A stretch of DNA of 64,000 nt from Jejuia sp043557195 (GCA_043557195.1 CP121314.1:620001-684000); one strand, 5' to 3'; positions 35,600 to 45,763 are shown, counted from the first letter of the stretch. Made by a program: numbers and translations. Notes: generated from the letters alone by a model not told the origin.

Positions 35600-37615
35600 T
35601 TATCTCTTCACAAGTTTGGTATGATACACTCTATTGGTATCATCAATAACTTTAACCAGATAAATGCCCGATTTAAAATCATTATCAACTACAAGACGAT
35701 CTTTGTTTGTAGAGTTTTGATAAACAACCTTTCCTAAAACATCATAAATACTAACTTTTACACCATTCATATTTTTAAAAGATATGGTAAATCTATCTGC
35801 TGAAGGATTAGGATATACTTTTATTGTTGATGACAAAAGTTCATTATCATCAGTACTTAGTGATTCACTTAAAGCGATAACCTCCCATTTACTTCTATCA
35901 TCCGTATCTGGGGCTGAAATATTGGTAACGTTTCCGTCTACTTGATGATACAAGTATCTACCAGTATTACCTGCTTCAAATCTATAAGTCTTATCAGAAA
36001 AATCTTGAGTAACCGTCCAAACTTTATCAGTATCACTTGATGGTGCCCCTGTACCCGTACTTACTACAGCGTACGGTAAACCAGCAAATCCAGAACCTGT
36101 TGCTCTCAGTATCCCATAGGATTCGCTATCTATATTAAAAAATGCTCCATTTTGTACAAAAGTCCAGTGTGTATTTGTTGCTTCACCAGAACTTGTCATT
36201 GTAACCGGAGTAGCTGAAGTCCCAGAATCTGTCAAGAATTCCCCTGTAGCCACATTTCTCATTCTGAAAATATTATCATCATTTGATCCGCTACCATTAT
36301 CTTCAACTTCTTCCCTTTGGTAAGTGGTATCTGCCCATCTAATTTGAGCCCTACCGCCTCTAACTCGGTATGCGCCATATCTAATCCCAGATTCTGTACC
36401 TCTTTCTGGATCAGGAATGTTCCAATTAAAAACTTCTCCTCCAATTACGGCGTTACAGTAATGAATTTTTTTAGTGGAATCATTTGGATCTTCAGCAAAA
36501 CCTATCTCCAACTCAAAGCTAGTTTCGGCATCCTTATCTACTCGCTTTAAAAAAACCACTTCTCTTCCACTACCTGATCCGCCTCGCTCCAAGATTCGTT
36601 CAGCATAAATATCGAATGCTATTTGCTTATCTGCATTTATACCGGTGCCATAGATAGGATGTGCTCTATACAAACAAATAGCCGGATCTGGCGGTCCGCC
36701 ACCACCTGTGTGTTTACCTTTGGCTTGGGCTATATAACTACCATTTTGTCCAAAAGAACCAGCATCACCAACCTCAAGGATTCTAAATGTTCCCGTGAAT
36801 CTTGCGAAACTTCCCACTCCTGTTTCACCAGACCTAGGCATTGATCGTTCAATTCTTGGCTGTAAAGTATTTGGAGCATCCCAGTGGTTAGAATTGCGCG
36901 TTATATTATAAACACCCCAAGTTTTACCATACACGTTACTTTCTGAGTAATCGGAATAGCAACTTCTATCATCAGCAGTCCCTACATTAACGGAGTTTGG
37001 TAAATCTACATTTCTAGTAGTGTTGTTTTCGAATTCACCTGAAGCTGGACAATCTAAATCTGTACCTGTATCTTCATCTGGAGCTATCGCTACAGGTACT
37101 TCAACAGTAGTATCTACATATGGAATGAGTTCCCAATTACTTCTATCATCAGTAGCAGAAACTACAACATGGGTTACGGTTCCATTTGCATCATGATACA
37201 TAAATCTACCACTATTTCCCGATTGAAATCTATAGGTGTCATCCGTTTGGTTATATTGTATCGTCCACACTTTATCACCATCCGTAGCTGGTGAAGCTTT
37301 AGTTGTACTTACAACTACAAACGGACCTCCTGGACCACCGGAACCTGGTGCCCGTAATATTCCTAAAATTTCACTATCAATATTGTAGAACGCTCCACTC
37401 TGTACAAAAGTAAAATGGGTACTTTGGACTTCTTCATCTAAATCTGTCATAGTCACGGCAGATGCACTTGATTCTGAACCAGTTAAGAATAACCCTGTTT
37501 CTACATTTCTCAACCTAAAAATGTCATCAGAAGGTGGCGCATCTTGTGCTGTTATGCAAATTGTGCATAACATAAAAACGAAAAATAAGACGGATTTAAT
37601 AGTAATTTTTTTCAT
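35600..37615 (-). CDS. PL28 ulvan lyase with two flanking ulvan-binding-type modules and T9SS domain
   Basis: 671 residues: signal peptide (1-24, ITAQ), trefoil-like module 1 (about 30-167), PL28 jelly-roll domain (about 190-440; KTWGVYNITRNSNHWDAP, ARFTGTFRILEVGDAG, SGIRYGAYRVRGGRAQIRW), module 2 (about 445-588) and T9SS sorting domain (about 600-671; VYPNPSADRFT, SIYDVLGKVV, ending KLVKR). PL28 enzymes cut ulvan endolytically at uronic acids next to rhamnose-3-sulfate. The modules resemble the ulvan-binding domain described behind the F. agariphila PL28, but here there is one on each side. Secreted or surface-attached. Single-gene unit with its own operator and terminator. Confidence 0.9.
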   Translation of the reverse strand: MKKITIKSVLFFVFMLCTICITAQDAPPSDDIFRLRNVETGLFLTGSESSASAVTMTDLDEEVQSTHFTFVQSGAFYNIDSEILGILRAPGSGGPGGPFVVVSTTKASPATDGDKVWTIQYNQTDDTYRFQSGNSGRFMYHDANGTVTHVVVSATDDRSNWELIPYVDTTVEVPVAIAPDEDTGTDLDCPASGEFENNTTRNVDLPNSVNVGTADDRSCYSDYSESNVYGKTWGVYNITRNSNHWDAPNTLQPRIERSMPRSGETGVGSFARFTGTFRILEVGDAGSFGQNGSYIAQAKGKHTGGGGPPDPAICLYRAHPIYGTGINADKQIAFDIYAERILERGGSGSGREVVFLKRVDKDAETSFELEIGFAEDPNDSTKKIHYCNAVIGGEVFNWNIPDPERGTESGIRYGAYRVRGGRAQIRWADTTYQREEVEDNGSGSNDDNIFRMRNVATGEFLTDSGTSATPVTMTSSGEATNTHWTFVQNGAFFNIDSESYGILRATGSGFAGLPYAVVSTGTGAPSSDTDKVWTVTQDFSDKTYRFEAGNTGRYLYHQVDGNVTNISAPDTDDRSKWEVIALSESLSTDDNELLSSTIKVYPNPSADRFTISFKNMNGVKVSIYDVLGKVVYQNSTNKDRLVVDNDFKSGIYLVKVIDDTNRVYHTKLVKR

Positions 37616-37660
37616 AGTTTTTTTAGATATAAATCTATTGATATCAAATTAAATAGCATG

Positions 37661-37705
37661 TAAAGTTCTTAATAATAGTTCAAAACACTATCCTGAACTG
37701 TCCTG
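37661..37705 (-). promoter_or_regulatory. PUL operator plus -7 box for PL28
   Basis: Minus-strand CAGGACAGTTCAGGATA (37689-37705), 20 nt, then GAACTTTA (37661-37668), in which the first base deviates from TAnnTTT(A/G). The box is 45 nt before the ATG. Confidence 0.72.
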
Positions 37706-37774
37706 TGCGAAAGACAAACTACCTCATAACTCATAAAAAGTATAATTATTAACAAACTTAAGCTGGTAATACAA

Positions 37775-40243
37775 TTATTTTACAATCAACTTAGAATGAA
37801 ACACCTGGTTATCTTCTGAAAATGCTTTTACTAAATAAATACCTGTTTTAAACTTTGTAGTTTTAATTTCTAAAACCTTACGTTTTGGTGAATTATGAAA
37901 AACACGCTTTCCTAAGATGCTATAAATTTCAACATTTTTTATATTATTAATATTTTGAAATGCTATGGTAAACTTATCCTCAGCTGGGTTTGGATATATT
38001 TTTATTGATGATGTTGAAAGTTTATTATCAGAAATACTTAAAGTTTCACTTGTTGAGATAGCCTGCCATACACTTCTTGTATCTGTTTCAGCAGCAGCAA
38101 TATTTGTTACATTGCCACTTGCATCGTGATATAAAAATCGGCCGTTGTCTTTAGATTCAAATCTAAAAGTATCATCAGTTTCATTATAATGTACTGTCCA
38201 AATTTTATCGGTATCTCCTGCTGGGGCAGATTTCCCAGTGCTTACCACAAAATAAGCCCCTGCAGAAAAACCAGCTCCTGTGGCCCGTAATATCCCATTG
38301 GTTTCGCTATCAATATTGAAATAATCGATACCTCCTACATTAGTTTTGACAAAGTTCCAATGTTTGTTTGTATCCTCTCCTCCATCGTTCATTGAAACTG
38401 GATTGGCGCTTCCACCTTCATCACCTAAAAACTTACCTGTACCCAAATTCCGCAATCTATAAACGTCACCTGTTAAATCACTTTCATCAACCTCGGTAAC
38501 TTCAATAGTAATTTCTGAAGATGTAATACTCTCGCCACCTGTTTTATAGGCTACTGCCTTTATTTTATATGTGCCGATTGCACTAGGTGTCCAATCAAAT
38601 AAATAAGGTTTTGTGGTATCCTCGTTTACTAGGGCATCATCTACTAAAAATTCAACTTTAGTGATTTCACCTGTATCTGCAGTAGCATTTGCAAACAACT
38701 GCACATTGCTTCCTTCTTGAAAAGATTGATTATCTGGAGGTGTCACTAAATTTACCGCAAAAGGTTTTGGACCTTCTATAACATCTAAATCAATTATTTG
38801 TAAATAGGTAGGTTGCGTATCATCATTATCCGAAACATTATTTTCCAAAAGGTAATAATATAGTTTACCTTCTGAGATATGAACCTGCCCTTTTCTAAAA
38901 CGCCTACCCGAGGTTTGCTCATAAACTCTTGTAAAAAGATTTGTCCCTCCTTGAACCTTATCAACAAAAGGTCTGCCCGAAGAATTTAAACCAATCACAA
39001 ATACATCATCACCAGAGGTGTACAAGGCTTCGGCTCCTGTAAAATCAGTAGAAATTATAAAATCACTAACGCCGTTTGGCTTGTAACTATGTATGTACTT
39101 GGTTATATTATTTTCATTGTCTTTTACTCTACTTATAATGTGTACATCTCCGTTATCTGTTACTGTCCAATCAAATCCACTTACAATATGGACTTTATTT
39201 TGAGCTGTAGTCTCTACATAATCACCTGGCTCATAGACTAAAACTTCTTCTGCTTTGACTAATGGAAGTGTCATAGCTTCTCCTTTGTGGTTTTTCCATT
39301 GTGATGCCCCTGTTGGATCATCCGAATACGCATAGTACACCCCATTTTGATATTGATATTTATCAGACCCATTATTCAATCTACGTTGAAAACCAGCTCT
39401 TATTTTTCCATCCACATATTTTATACTCCCATAAATACTCCAATTATGCGTTTCTCCTTTACTACCAGCTCCTAAGGCATTAAAATATTTAAAACGCCCC
39501 CATTTAGATAACGAGGCATCATACTTTATAAATGCTAGTGCTCCATCATGAGAAGTTCCGTCTCTTCCCTTTAAAAACAACTCGTTTTGATCGTTTAGGA
39601 AAAATTCTGGGTATGTAAATCGATCATAATGAGAAGCATCTCTAACTCCATCCATTGTACAATGCCTGTAATCATTGTCTATAGGATCTTTAACAAATTT
39701 ATCCAAAGTAAAATCTTCATCCGGAAGTTCCGCAGCTCCACCTATAGAATATGAATATCTAAAATAATCATTTACAAAAGGACTAGTATTGGTATAAGCG
39801 TGCATATCATAAACCATATGTATGCTTCCATTAATAGGACTAATCCCTATGGCTATCGTGTTATGCGTTTCACCTACCCACCATTTTCCTTTAAGACCTG
39901 TATGTTGATGAGGAAACTCTATAGTTTTCATAGTTCCCGTTTCGGTATTGTATCGTGTAAGCATCACGTGCCTATCCAATTTACCACCACGATACCACGT
40001 CATAAAAACATACTTTTTGTATGTCTTTATACAATCACCGTGAGGTGATAAGGCCGGACCATAGGCATAGTCATAAGGTTCTGCACCACTTTGTCTTGTA
40101 CTGCCCTGGTTTTGAACACCATTAAAGTACATGGCTAAATCTGTGATATGAATCTCTGATTCTAGAGTTACTTGTGCTTCTAAAAAAAGTGAAAGCAACA
40201 TCAAAGCTGAAAACAAAAAAATCTTCAAAGTAATATTTTTCAT
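37775..40243 (-). CDS. BNR_4 beta-propeller polysaccharide lyase (PL24/PL25-like ulvan lyase), T9SS-secreted
   Basis: 822 residues: signal peptide (1-24, LEAQ), BNR_4 propeller (about 65-490) with SPHGDCIKTY, VFMTWYRGGKLDRHVMLTRYN, GETHNTIAIG and YDMHAY; Ig-like domain (about 495-590; KVEFLVDDALVNEDTTKPY), trefoil-like ulvan-binding-type module (about 597-740) and T9SS domain (ends KLIVK). H127 and H148 are 21 residues apart, as in PL24/PL25 catalysis, and R83 and the Arg/Tyr-rich blade are also kept. It is a paralogue of the truncated gene at 1-2344. It should act outside the cell on long ulvan chains, complementing PL28. The exact PL family is open. Confidence 0.85.
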   Translation of the reverse strand: MKNITLKIFLFSALMLLSLFLEAQVTLESEIHITDLAMYFNGVQNQGSTRQSGAEPYDYAYGPALSPHGDCIKTYKKYVFMTWYRGGKLDRHVMLTRYNTETGTMKTIEFPHQHTGLKGKWWVGETHNTIAIGISPINGSIHMVYDMHAYTNTSPFVNDYFRYSYSIGGAAELPDEDFTLDKFVKDPIDNDYRHCTMDGVRDASHYDRFTYPEFFLNDQNELFLKGRDGTSHDGALAFIKYDASLSKWGRFKYFNALGAGSKGETHNWSIYGSIKYVDGKIRAGFQRRLNNGSDKYQYQNGVYYAYSDDPTGASQWKNHKGEAMTLPLVKAEEVLVYEPGDYVETTAQNKVHIVSGFDWTVTDNGDVHIISRVKDNENNITKYIHSYKPNGVSDFIISTDFTGAEALYTSGDDVFVIGLNSSGRPFVDKVQGGTNLFTRVYEQTSGRRFRKGQVHISEGKLYYYLLENNVSDNDDTQPTYLQIIDLDVIEGPKPFAVNLVTPPDNQSFQEGSNVQLFANATADTGEITKVEFLVDDALVNEDTTKPYLFDWTPSAIGTYKIKAVAYKTGGESITSSEITIEVTEVDESDLTGDVYRLRNLGTGKFLGDEGGSANPVSMNDGGEDTNKHWNFVKTNVGGIDYFNIDSETNGILRATGAGFSAGAYFVVSTGKSAPAGDTDKIWTVHYNETDDTFRFESKDNGRFLYHDASGNVTNIAAAETDTRSVWQAISTSETLSISDNKLSTSSIKIYPNPAEDKFTIAFQNINNIKNVEIYSILGKRVFHNSPKRKVLEIKTTKFKTGIYLVKAFSEDNQVFHSKLIVK

Positions 40244-40280
40244 AGTCGTTTTAATTAGTTTTAGGGAACCTTAATTTTCC

Positions 40281-40325
40281 TAAAAATCACCAAAACATAT
40301 TAAAACTCTATCCTGAACTATCCTG
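40281..40325 (-). promoter_or_regulatory. PUL operator plus -7 box for the BNR_4 lyase
   Basis: Minus-strand CAGGATAGTTCAGGATA (40309-40325) is the cleanest copy: two identical CAGGATA heptamers 10 bp apart. After 20 nt comes GATTTTTA (40281-40288), 37 nt before the ATG. Confidence 0.76.
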
Positions 40326-40417
40326 ATGTATTGGGAGATAGATTAGTTAATTCGATAAAATGCTTAGTTAAAAGACGAATAAACTATCTGAAGAAAATTA
40401 ACCAAGCTGTTTTTGTA

Positions 40418-43400
40418 TTAATTTATAATTTTTAATACCACAGGACCTATCAAGCCCGCAGGTTCCAACCTGGTTTCGTTAGTTTTAGGTGGATTGGTCG
40501 TCCAAGTTTTCTTTTTATCTTTTGGGCGTGTATTGTCAAAAATGAGTTGATTTCGCCAAGTGTTTGTCACTTTAAATTCTAGTTTGTTTTCTCCTTTTTG
40601 AGCTGCATCAGAAATATCAAAAACAAAAGGCGGCGCCCATTTCACTCCTACTTTTTTTCCGTTGCAAAACACCTCGGCGATGTTAGCAACCTTTCCTAAA
40701 TCTAAAAAAACAGGTTTATCTTCCGTTTCTATTTGTATTGATTTTGAGTAGATTATTGTTCCAGAATAGTGTTGTATCGCTTTGTTATCTAGCTCTGTTA
40801 AAGATTTTAATTCTGAAATTTCTATGGATTTTGGTGTATCCCAACCTTCTTCAAAAGATAATTTCCAATTATTTTGAAGCGATTTTTCTTCAACTAAAAC
40901 TTCTTTTTTACTTTCTTTTCCATTTTGATGAAACACAAACTCACTAGATTCTGAAGCCAAAAATTCATCATTTTTCCATGATAATTTTGGAGCTGCTTCG
41001 CCTTCGTAAATTTTAGACCAACCTGTTTCGGTATTTAACACAACAGCGCCATCATGAGTTACTTTTGAAGCTAAAGGCTTTTTATCACTTTTGGAAAACA
41101 CGACAATAGCACTTCCATTTGGTGCCAGGTACAAGGCAACATTAGTTCGGTTTTCTGTAGCTTTCCAAATTTTGGCATCTTGCTGTTCTCCTGTAAAAGC
41201 ATCCCAAATTTGAGGAGCAACATTATTTAACCTAAAACTTAGGGCAAAATTTACGGGTTTGTCTTCTTTTGAAGCTATAAAATAAATATGCACCCCCTTA
41301 ATTTCGCGATGTATCCAATTAATATCTACATCCTGAGGAACGATAACATCTGGTGTGATATGTTCTTCATTCAAAACCTCATCCAAGGTTTTACCCCAAT
41401 ATACTTTTCCTTTACCCACTTGTTTTACACCACTTTTGGAGCTTCCCCATAATTTATCCGAAATGGTTTTAAGTGCTTTTAAATCATTCTCATCATCCAT
41501 CAAACTTGGGGAGTCTTTGGGTTTATTACCTAAAACAACCGCTCCTGCTTCAACCAATGCTTCCAATTTCTTTAGGGTAGAAAGTAGCATTTCCTCAGAA
41601 TCTCTTAGCATGATTACTCGATAATTGCCAGCATCTTCAACATGAATTTTATCATTTTTAACACTCAATCTATCTTGTAGAATTTCAGCATTTAAATAAT
41701 CAAATCTGTATCCTTCTGGAAAATCATCCAAATCAAAAGGTGGACGATCAAAATGGTCGCCATAATACCAGAGTACATCGGCTACATATTCCCCTTGTTG
41801 CAACACGGTTTGGTTTCTAGCCAAATAATCTGTCCAATCTTTCATGTAGGGCCACCACGTTTGTTGTCTAACCAAAGGAAATCCTATATGACCACCAAAA
41901 CTAGAACCGGGATACACATCGGTTTGTGGTGTATGAGAAAAGGTATGAAACACCAAATGATTCACGCCCTTAGCAAAATTATAATCGATTAAATATTTAA
42001 CCGAAAACGGATGTTCATTCCATTGTACACCAATTTGTGTACATGCCTCTGCCGCTAAAACAGGTTTGTTATATAAATGTGTTGCCGAAGCAGCCGAATA
42101 AATAGGCTTTGCATATTCGTTTTGAGCCGATGGTGCTTTAGGATACCAAAACTCAGTCATGGGGATGTCGCTAACTCCATAATAACGCATTGGGTCTATG
42201 GGTAGTACTTCGCCTCCGGCACCTTCGGTATATACTTCGGCACCCATATCATGAGCTACTGTTGCAAAATGTTTAAAAAAATTATCAATAAAAACCTCAT
42301 CCATAGTATGCCTTAAATCTCTCAAAAACTTAGTTGTTATTTCTGGACTTTCAACAATATAGCCCATTGTAGCAGGCAAATAGGTTTTCATGCTATAACC
42401 TCTGCGGTTTTCAAATTCTGTAAACATATCCTGAGAATTCATTGTCCATGTAGGTACATGGCTTTCCCAGCTATCAATTAACAAACCATGCAGTTTCCCA
42501 TCGCCTATAGCCCCACCATCCTTAATTAAATTACCAATCATACCATTACGCAAATGGTTTTCTATGGCTTGTTTATCCAATTTACTCGCTTCCCAACCTG
42601 TAGCCTCAGGAACCGCTGGCTTATTAGTAAGTCGCATATTGATATGGCCAAAACGTACTACTGTCCAATCTCCATTAGGAACTTCCCAAGTTAAATTTCC
42701 TTCAGAAGTCATTTTATCTGTAAGATAAATAATATTTTCAGATGGAATTATGGTGTTTTCAGCATAATCATATTGCACATTTTTTTCAAGGCGTCTTAAT
42801 ACTTTTGCTGCTCTTGCTTCATGATTATGAAATTTCGGTTTTGAACTCAATCGGATAAATTCTGGAGCTATTGTATGTTTACCCCCAAATGTAAATACAA
42901 ATGTATTTGAAGTAGTTTCTGGAATGGCTAGCGTTAAATGTTTTCTCCTATCATTCCAATTAGCGTCTGGTAAATTTACAGTAGTAATTTCTGTTAATCT
43001 ATTATCAATCAATGCTTCAACCTTAATAGCCACATCCATTTTAGGGTATTCTGTGCCCATAATAATATGACGCGATTGCGGTAAAGTGATTGTTCGTAAT
43101 GTAATTGCTTCATTAAAAGTAGCCTTTACCCAAGCGTCTTGATTGTTTATTTTTGAAATACCATTAGCTCTATAGGCTTCCAACGGTTTATCTAGTCGCG
43201 TTGTAGTTCTTGTTACATTAATTTTTGAATTAGGGTTAAAAATATCTTCCCAAGGTACAACTGTATTATTTGTTTCAATTTTTGAAGGATTAAATGGTTC
43301 TGAATCATCACCTTCAACCGTTGGAAATGCCACTACTTGAATATCTTTATAATCATAATCTGGCGTTTTATATAGAGAATCTATTTTTAAAACTTCATCA

Positions 43401-43876
43401 AATGTTTTGTTTCCCGAAATATGATAAACAGTTTCTACAACTTCACGTTGCGCTTCTTCCGCGGGTACCCATGGGCCGCCCGTCATAGACCAACCTGGAC
43501 AATTTTGCATGGTGAATTTTAACCCTAAGCGCTTACATTCGTCAGCCGTATGACGAATCATATCCTCCCATTCGGGTGATAAAATTTTAATGGGTTCTAC
43601 ATTAGGATATAGTCGTCCTGCTTTATTAAATAGATGAATTCCTTGAAGACCAGCTTCTTTTATAGCTTCTAAATCTAAGGTTAGGCCTTCTTTACTTATA
43701 TTATTTCCGTTTAGATGAAACCAGGTTTCTGGATAGTATTTTTTAGATGGGTTGTTAAACTCATTCTTTAGTTCTTGCAATGTTAAATTTTCAATAGCAT
43801 TGGTTACCTCTTTATTTTCTGTTTTACAACCAAAAACTAAAAACAATACTAAAAACAGGGAAAAAATATACTTCAT
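40418..43876 (-). CDS. GH106 alpha-L-rhamnosidase, lipoprotein
   Basis: About 1152 residues from the ATG at 43876. An in-frame TTG at 43888 is rejected because the -7 box (43901-43908) would leave almost no leader. Start MKYIFSLFLVLFLVFGC gives a lipobox at C17. GH106 features: WFHLNGNNISKEGLTLDLEAI, AGLQGIHLFN, FTMQNCPGWSMTGGPWV, LIDSWESHVPTW, VYTEGAGGEVL, and HTFSHTPQTDVYPG; a C-terminal GH2-type jelly roll (about 1010-1150; VFLDLGKVANIAEVFCNGKK) is usual. It removes alpha-L-rhamnose, a function shared in this locus with two GH78 domains. Single-gene unit with its own operator. Confidence 0.88.
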   Translation of the reverse strand: MKYIFSLFLVLFLVFGCKTENKEVTNAIENLTLQELKNEFNNPSKKYYPETWFHLNGNNISKEGLTLDLEAIKEAGLQGIHLFNKAGRLYPNVEPIKILSPEWEDMIRHTADECKRLGLKFTMQNCPGWSMTGGPWVPAEEAQREVVETVYHISGNKTFDEVLKIDSLYKTPDYDYKDIQVVAFPTVEGDDSEPFNPSKIETNNTVVPWEDIFNPNSKINVTRTTTRLDKPLEAYRANGISKINNQDAWVKATFNEAITLRTITLPQSRHIIMGTEYPKMDVAIKVEALIDNRLTEITTVNLPDANWNDRRKHLTLAIPETTSNTFVFTFGGKHTIAPEFIRLSSKPKFHNHEARAAKVLRRLEKNVQYDYAENTIIPSENIIYLTDKMTSEGNLTWEVPNGDWTVVRFGHINMRLTNKPAVPEATGWEASKLDKQAIENHLRNGMIGNLIKDGGAIGDGKLHGLLIDSWESHVPTWTMNSQDMFTEFENRRGYSMKTYLPATMGYIVESPEITTKFLRDLRHTMDEVFIDNFFKHFATVAHDMGAEVYTEGAGGEVLPIDPMRYYGVSDIPMTEFWYPKAPSAQNEYAKPIYSAASATHLYNKPVLAAEACTQIGVQWNEHPFSVKYLIDYNFAKGVNHLVFHTFSHTPQTDVYPGSSFGGHIGFPLVRQQTWWPYMKDWTDYLARNQTVLQQGEYVADVLWYYGDHFDRPPFDLDDFPEGYRFDYLNAEILQDRLSVKNDKIHVEDAGNYRVIMLRDSEEMLLSTLKKLEALVEAGAVVLGNKPKDSPSLMDDENDLKALKTISDKLWGSSKSGVKQVGKGKVYWGKTLDEVLNEEHITPDVIVPQDVDINWIHREIKGVHIYFIASKEDKPVNFALSFRLNNVAPQIWDAFTGEQQDAKIWKATENRTNVALYLAPNGSAIVVFSKSDKKPLASKVTHDGAVVLNTETGWSKIYEGEAAPKLSWKNDEFLASESSEFVFHQNGKESKKEVLVEEKSLQNNWKLSFEEGWDTPKSIEISELKSLTELDNKAIQHYSGTIIYSKSIQIETEDKPVFLDLGKVANIAEVFCNGKKVGVKWAPPFVFDISDAAQKGENKLEFKVTNTWRNQLIFDNTRPKDKKKTWTTNPPKTNETRLEPAGLIGPVVLKIIN

Positions 43877-43900
43877 ATTAACGAACAATTATTATGTCTT

Positions 43901-43945
43901 GGAAATAAGTCATATTATTAAAATAAAGTATCCTGTTGCATCATG
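43901..43945 (-). promoter_or_regulatory. PUL operator plus -7 box for GH106
   Basis: Minus-strand CATGATGCAACAGGATA (43929-43945), 20 nt, then TTATTTCC (43901-43908), a weaker box. Its position decides the GH106 start codon (43876 rather than 43888). Confidence 0.68.
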
Positions 43946-43962
43946 TAAAAGTCAAGAATATC

Positions 43963-45729
43963 CTAATTAGATGCCGTAATGGGATAAGTAACTATAGCAC
44001 TAGCTTTAAACCCAATACGATGCGATTTCACCTGTAATCTTGAGCCTTCGAGTAATACTAATGGTTTTTGATACACCTCCCAAGATGACGGTACTTTTTC
44101 TCCAGATTTCACAATTTTATACCCAATGGAAGCACCTTCTGTTTCGCAGGTTATTGAAATTTTTTCATTATCGTTATTAATCACAGGTGCGGATGTTGTT
44201 GGTTGTGTAGTTTTACCATTCCAAAGATTCTTAATCAATTCCCTTTCAGGTAAATTAGGATTATCTCCAATAACTTTGAGCCATTTATCCATTTCAGTTC
44301 TTAATTCATCAATTTTGTCTTGATATGCAGGGTTATTTGCAATGTTGTTCAATTCGTATGGGTCCACCGAACAGTCGAATAATTCTTCTTTAGGCTTGCT
44401 TCCCCTAAACCATTGGCTTTGAATTTCATTCAATTTACCTTCTTCACGCAATCGCAACAATTCCTGCATTGTCGGGATACGTTCTCTATACTCAATAGGT
44501 AGATAATATCCTTGCTCTGGACGGTAATTTCTGACGTATTTAAATTGTTTGTCTCGTACCGCTCTAATCACATCGGTTTCTGCATCAAAACGGTCTGCTG
44601 CGGCATGAATATAATCACGCTCCCTAGCTTTATAGGGCCCTAAAAAGGCTTGCCCGTGCATGTATGGTTTTGACGCTTCACCGATTAATGACAATAAGGT
44701 TGGTGCAAAATCTACGAAGCTTATAAGTTGATTGTTTTTTGTGCCCGCTTGTAATTTGTTAGGAAAACGAATAATCATTGGGGTATTTAATCCCGAATCG
44801 TAAATCAATCGTTTTTCTCTTGGCAATGGCCCACCATGGTCGCCGTAGAAAAAGACTATGGTATTTTCAAGCAAACCGTCTTCTTCTAATTGTTTTAACA
44901 CAGCACCCACTTGCCTATCCATTTCAGCAATATTGTTGTATAATTTCCACATATCCCGTTGCACAACTTCATTATCTGGTAAATATGGAGGAATATTGAA
45001 TTTGGTATCTTTTGGAAGATGAATAGGTGTATCTTCTTCAGCCATGCGATTATTAGCATGATGTTCTCCAAAGTTTTTCCACTTGTACTCTCCATCTCCT
45101 GCCTGATAATGTCTGGTTTCAATTTCTCTGAACCCATAAGGCTCAAACAATCCAGATTCGTGGGTTTCCGTAAAATTTATTATTGAAAAGAAAGGTTGGT
45201 TTTCACCCCTGTTGCGCCAATGTGCATAAGGACTGTTTTCGTCCCAAGCGGTAACAGGCTCTTTAAATTGGTAATCGGTTTTGTAGTTATTTGTACAATA
45301 ATACCCTGCCATACGCATCCATTCACTTATCATTTTAACTTCAGCAGGAGGTACAGCTTCGTAAGCTGGCAAACCTCTTTCTTTAGTGTATGAATTAACG
45401 CGCATATGGTTAGCGCCAATACTTGATGGGTACATTCCAGTAGCAATGGCCGCCCTACTTGGTGCACAAACTCCTGATGTAGAATATAAATTTGGGTATA
45501 TTATGCCTTCCGAAGCTAGTTTGCTTAGATTAGGAGTTACCACCGTAGAATCTCCAAAAGGAGGAATATATGCCCCCATATCTTCGGTTACCAGCCATAA
45601 AACATTGAGTTTTTCGGGTAATTTTAATATCGCTTTATTAACTATTGATTTTTGTTCTGTCTTGTCCTGATTTTGACAAGCTGAAAGACAAAACAGCACT
45701 AATAATGTGCAAATTTTAAAAAATTTCAT
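43963..45729 (-). CDS. S1 family sulfatase (S1_8-like) with C-terminal beta-sandwich, lipoprotein
   Basis: 588 residues. Lipobox C18 (LSAC). The formylglycine motif VCAPSRAAIATGMYPSSIGA has C88; GANHMR just behind it is typical of the heparan-sulfatase-like S1_8 group. The start of the domain (VLWLVTEDMGAY) has ED where most sulfatases have DD. FFYGDHGGPLPREKR and the YVRNYRPEQGYYLP region are family-like. Residues about 505-588 form a chitobiase C-terminal-like sandwich (ISITCETEGASIGYKI, LQVKSHRIGFKAS). It follows the GH39-like gene by 34 nt and shares its promoter. It probably desulfates ulvan oligosaccharides; the exact position is unknown. Confidence 0.9.
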   Translation of the reverse strand: MKFFKICTLLVLFCLSACQNQDKTEQKSIVNKAILKLPEKLNVLWLVTEDMGAYIPPFGDSTVVTPNLSKLASEGIIYPNLYSTSGVCAPSRAAIATGMYPSSIGANHMRVNSYTKERGLPAYEAVPPAEVKMISEWMRMAGYYCTNNYKTDYQFKEPVTAWDENSPYAHWRNRGENQPFFSIINFTETHESGLFEPYGFREIETRHYQAGDGEYKWKNFGEHHANNRMAEEDTPIHLPKDTKFNIPPYLPDNEVVQRDMWKLYNNIAEMDRQVGAVLKQLEEDGLLENTIVFFYGDHGGPLPREKRLIYDSGLNTPMIIRFPNKLQAGTKNNQLISFVDFAPTLLSLIGEASKPYMHGQAFLGPYKARERDYIHAAADRFDAETDVIRAVRDKQFKYVRNYRPEQGYYLPIEYRERIPTMQELLRLREEGKLNEIQSQWFRGSKPKEELFDCSVDPYELNNIANNPAYQDKIDELRTEMDKWLKVIGDNPNLPERELIKNLWNGKTTQPTTSAPVINNDNEKISITCETEGASIGYKIVKSGEKVPSSWEVYQKPLVLLEGSRLQVKSHRIGFKASAIVTYPITASN

Positions 45730-45763
45730 TGTTATAGTTTATTATTGAACTTGTTCCACCGAA

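Noticed and set aside
43877..43888. TTG start for GH106 at 43888
   Set aside because: The predicted transcript start is only a few nt upstream; the ATG at 43876 fits better.
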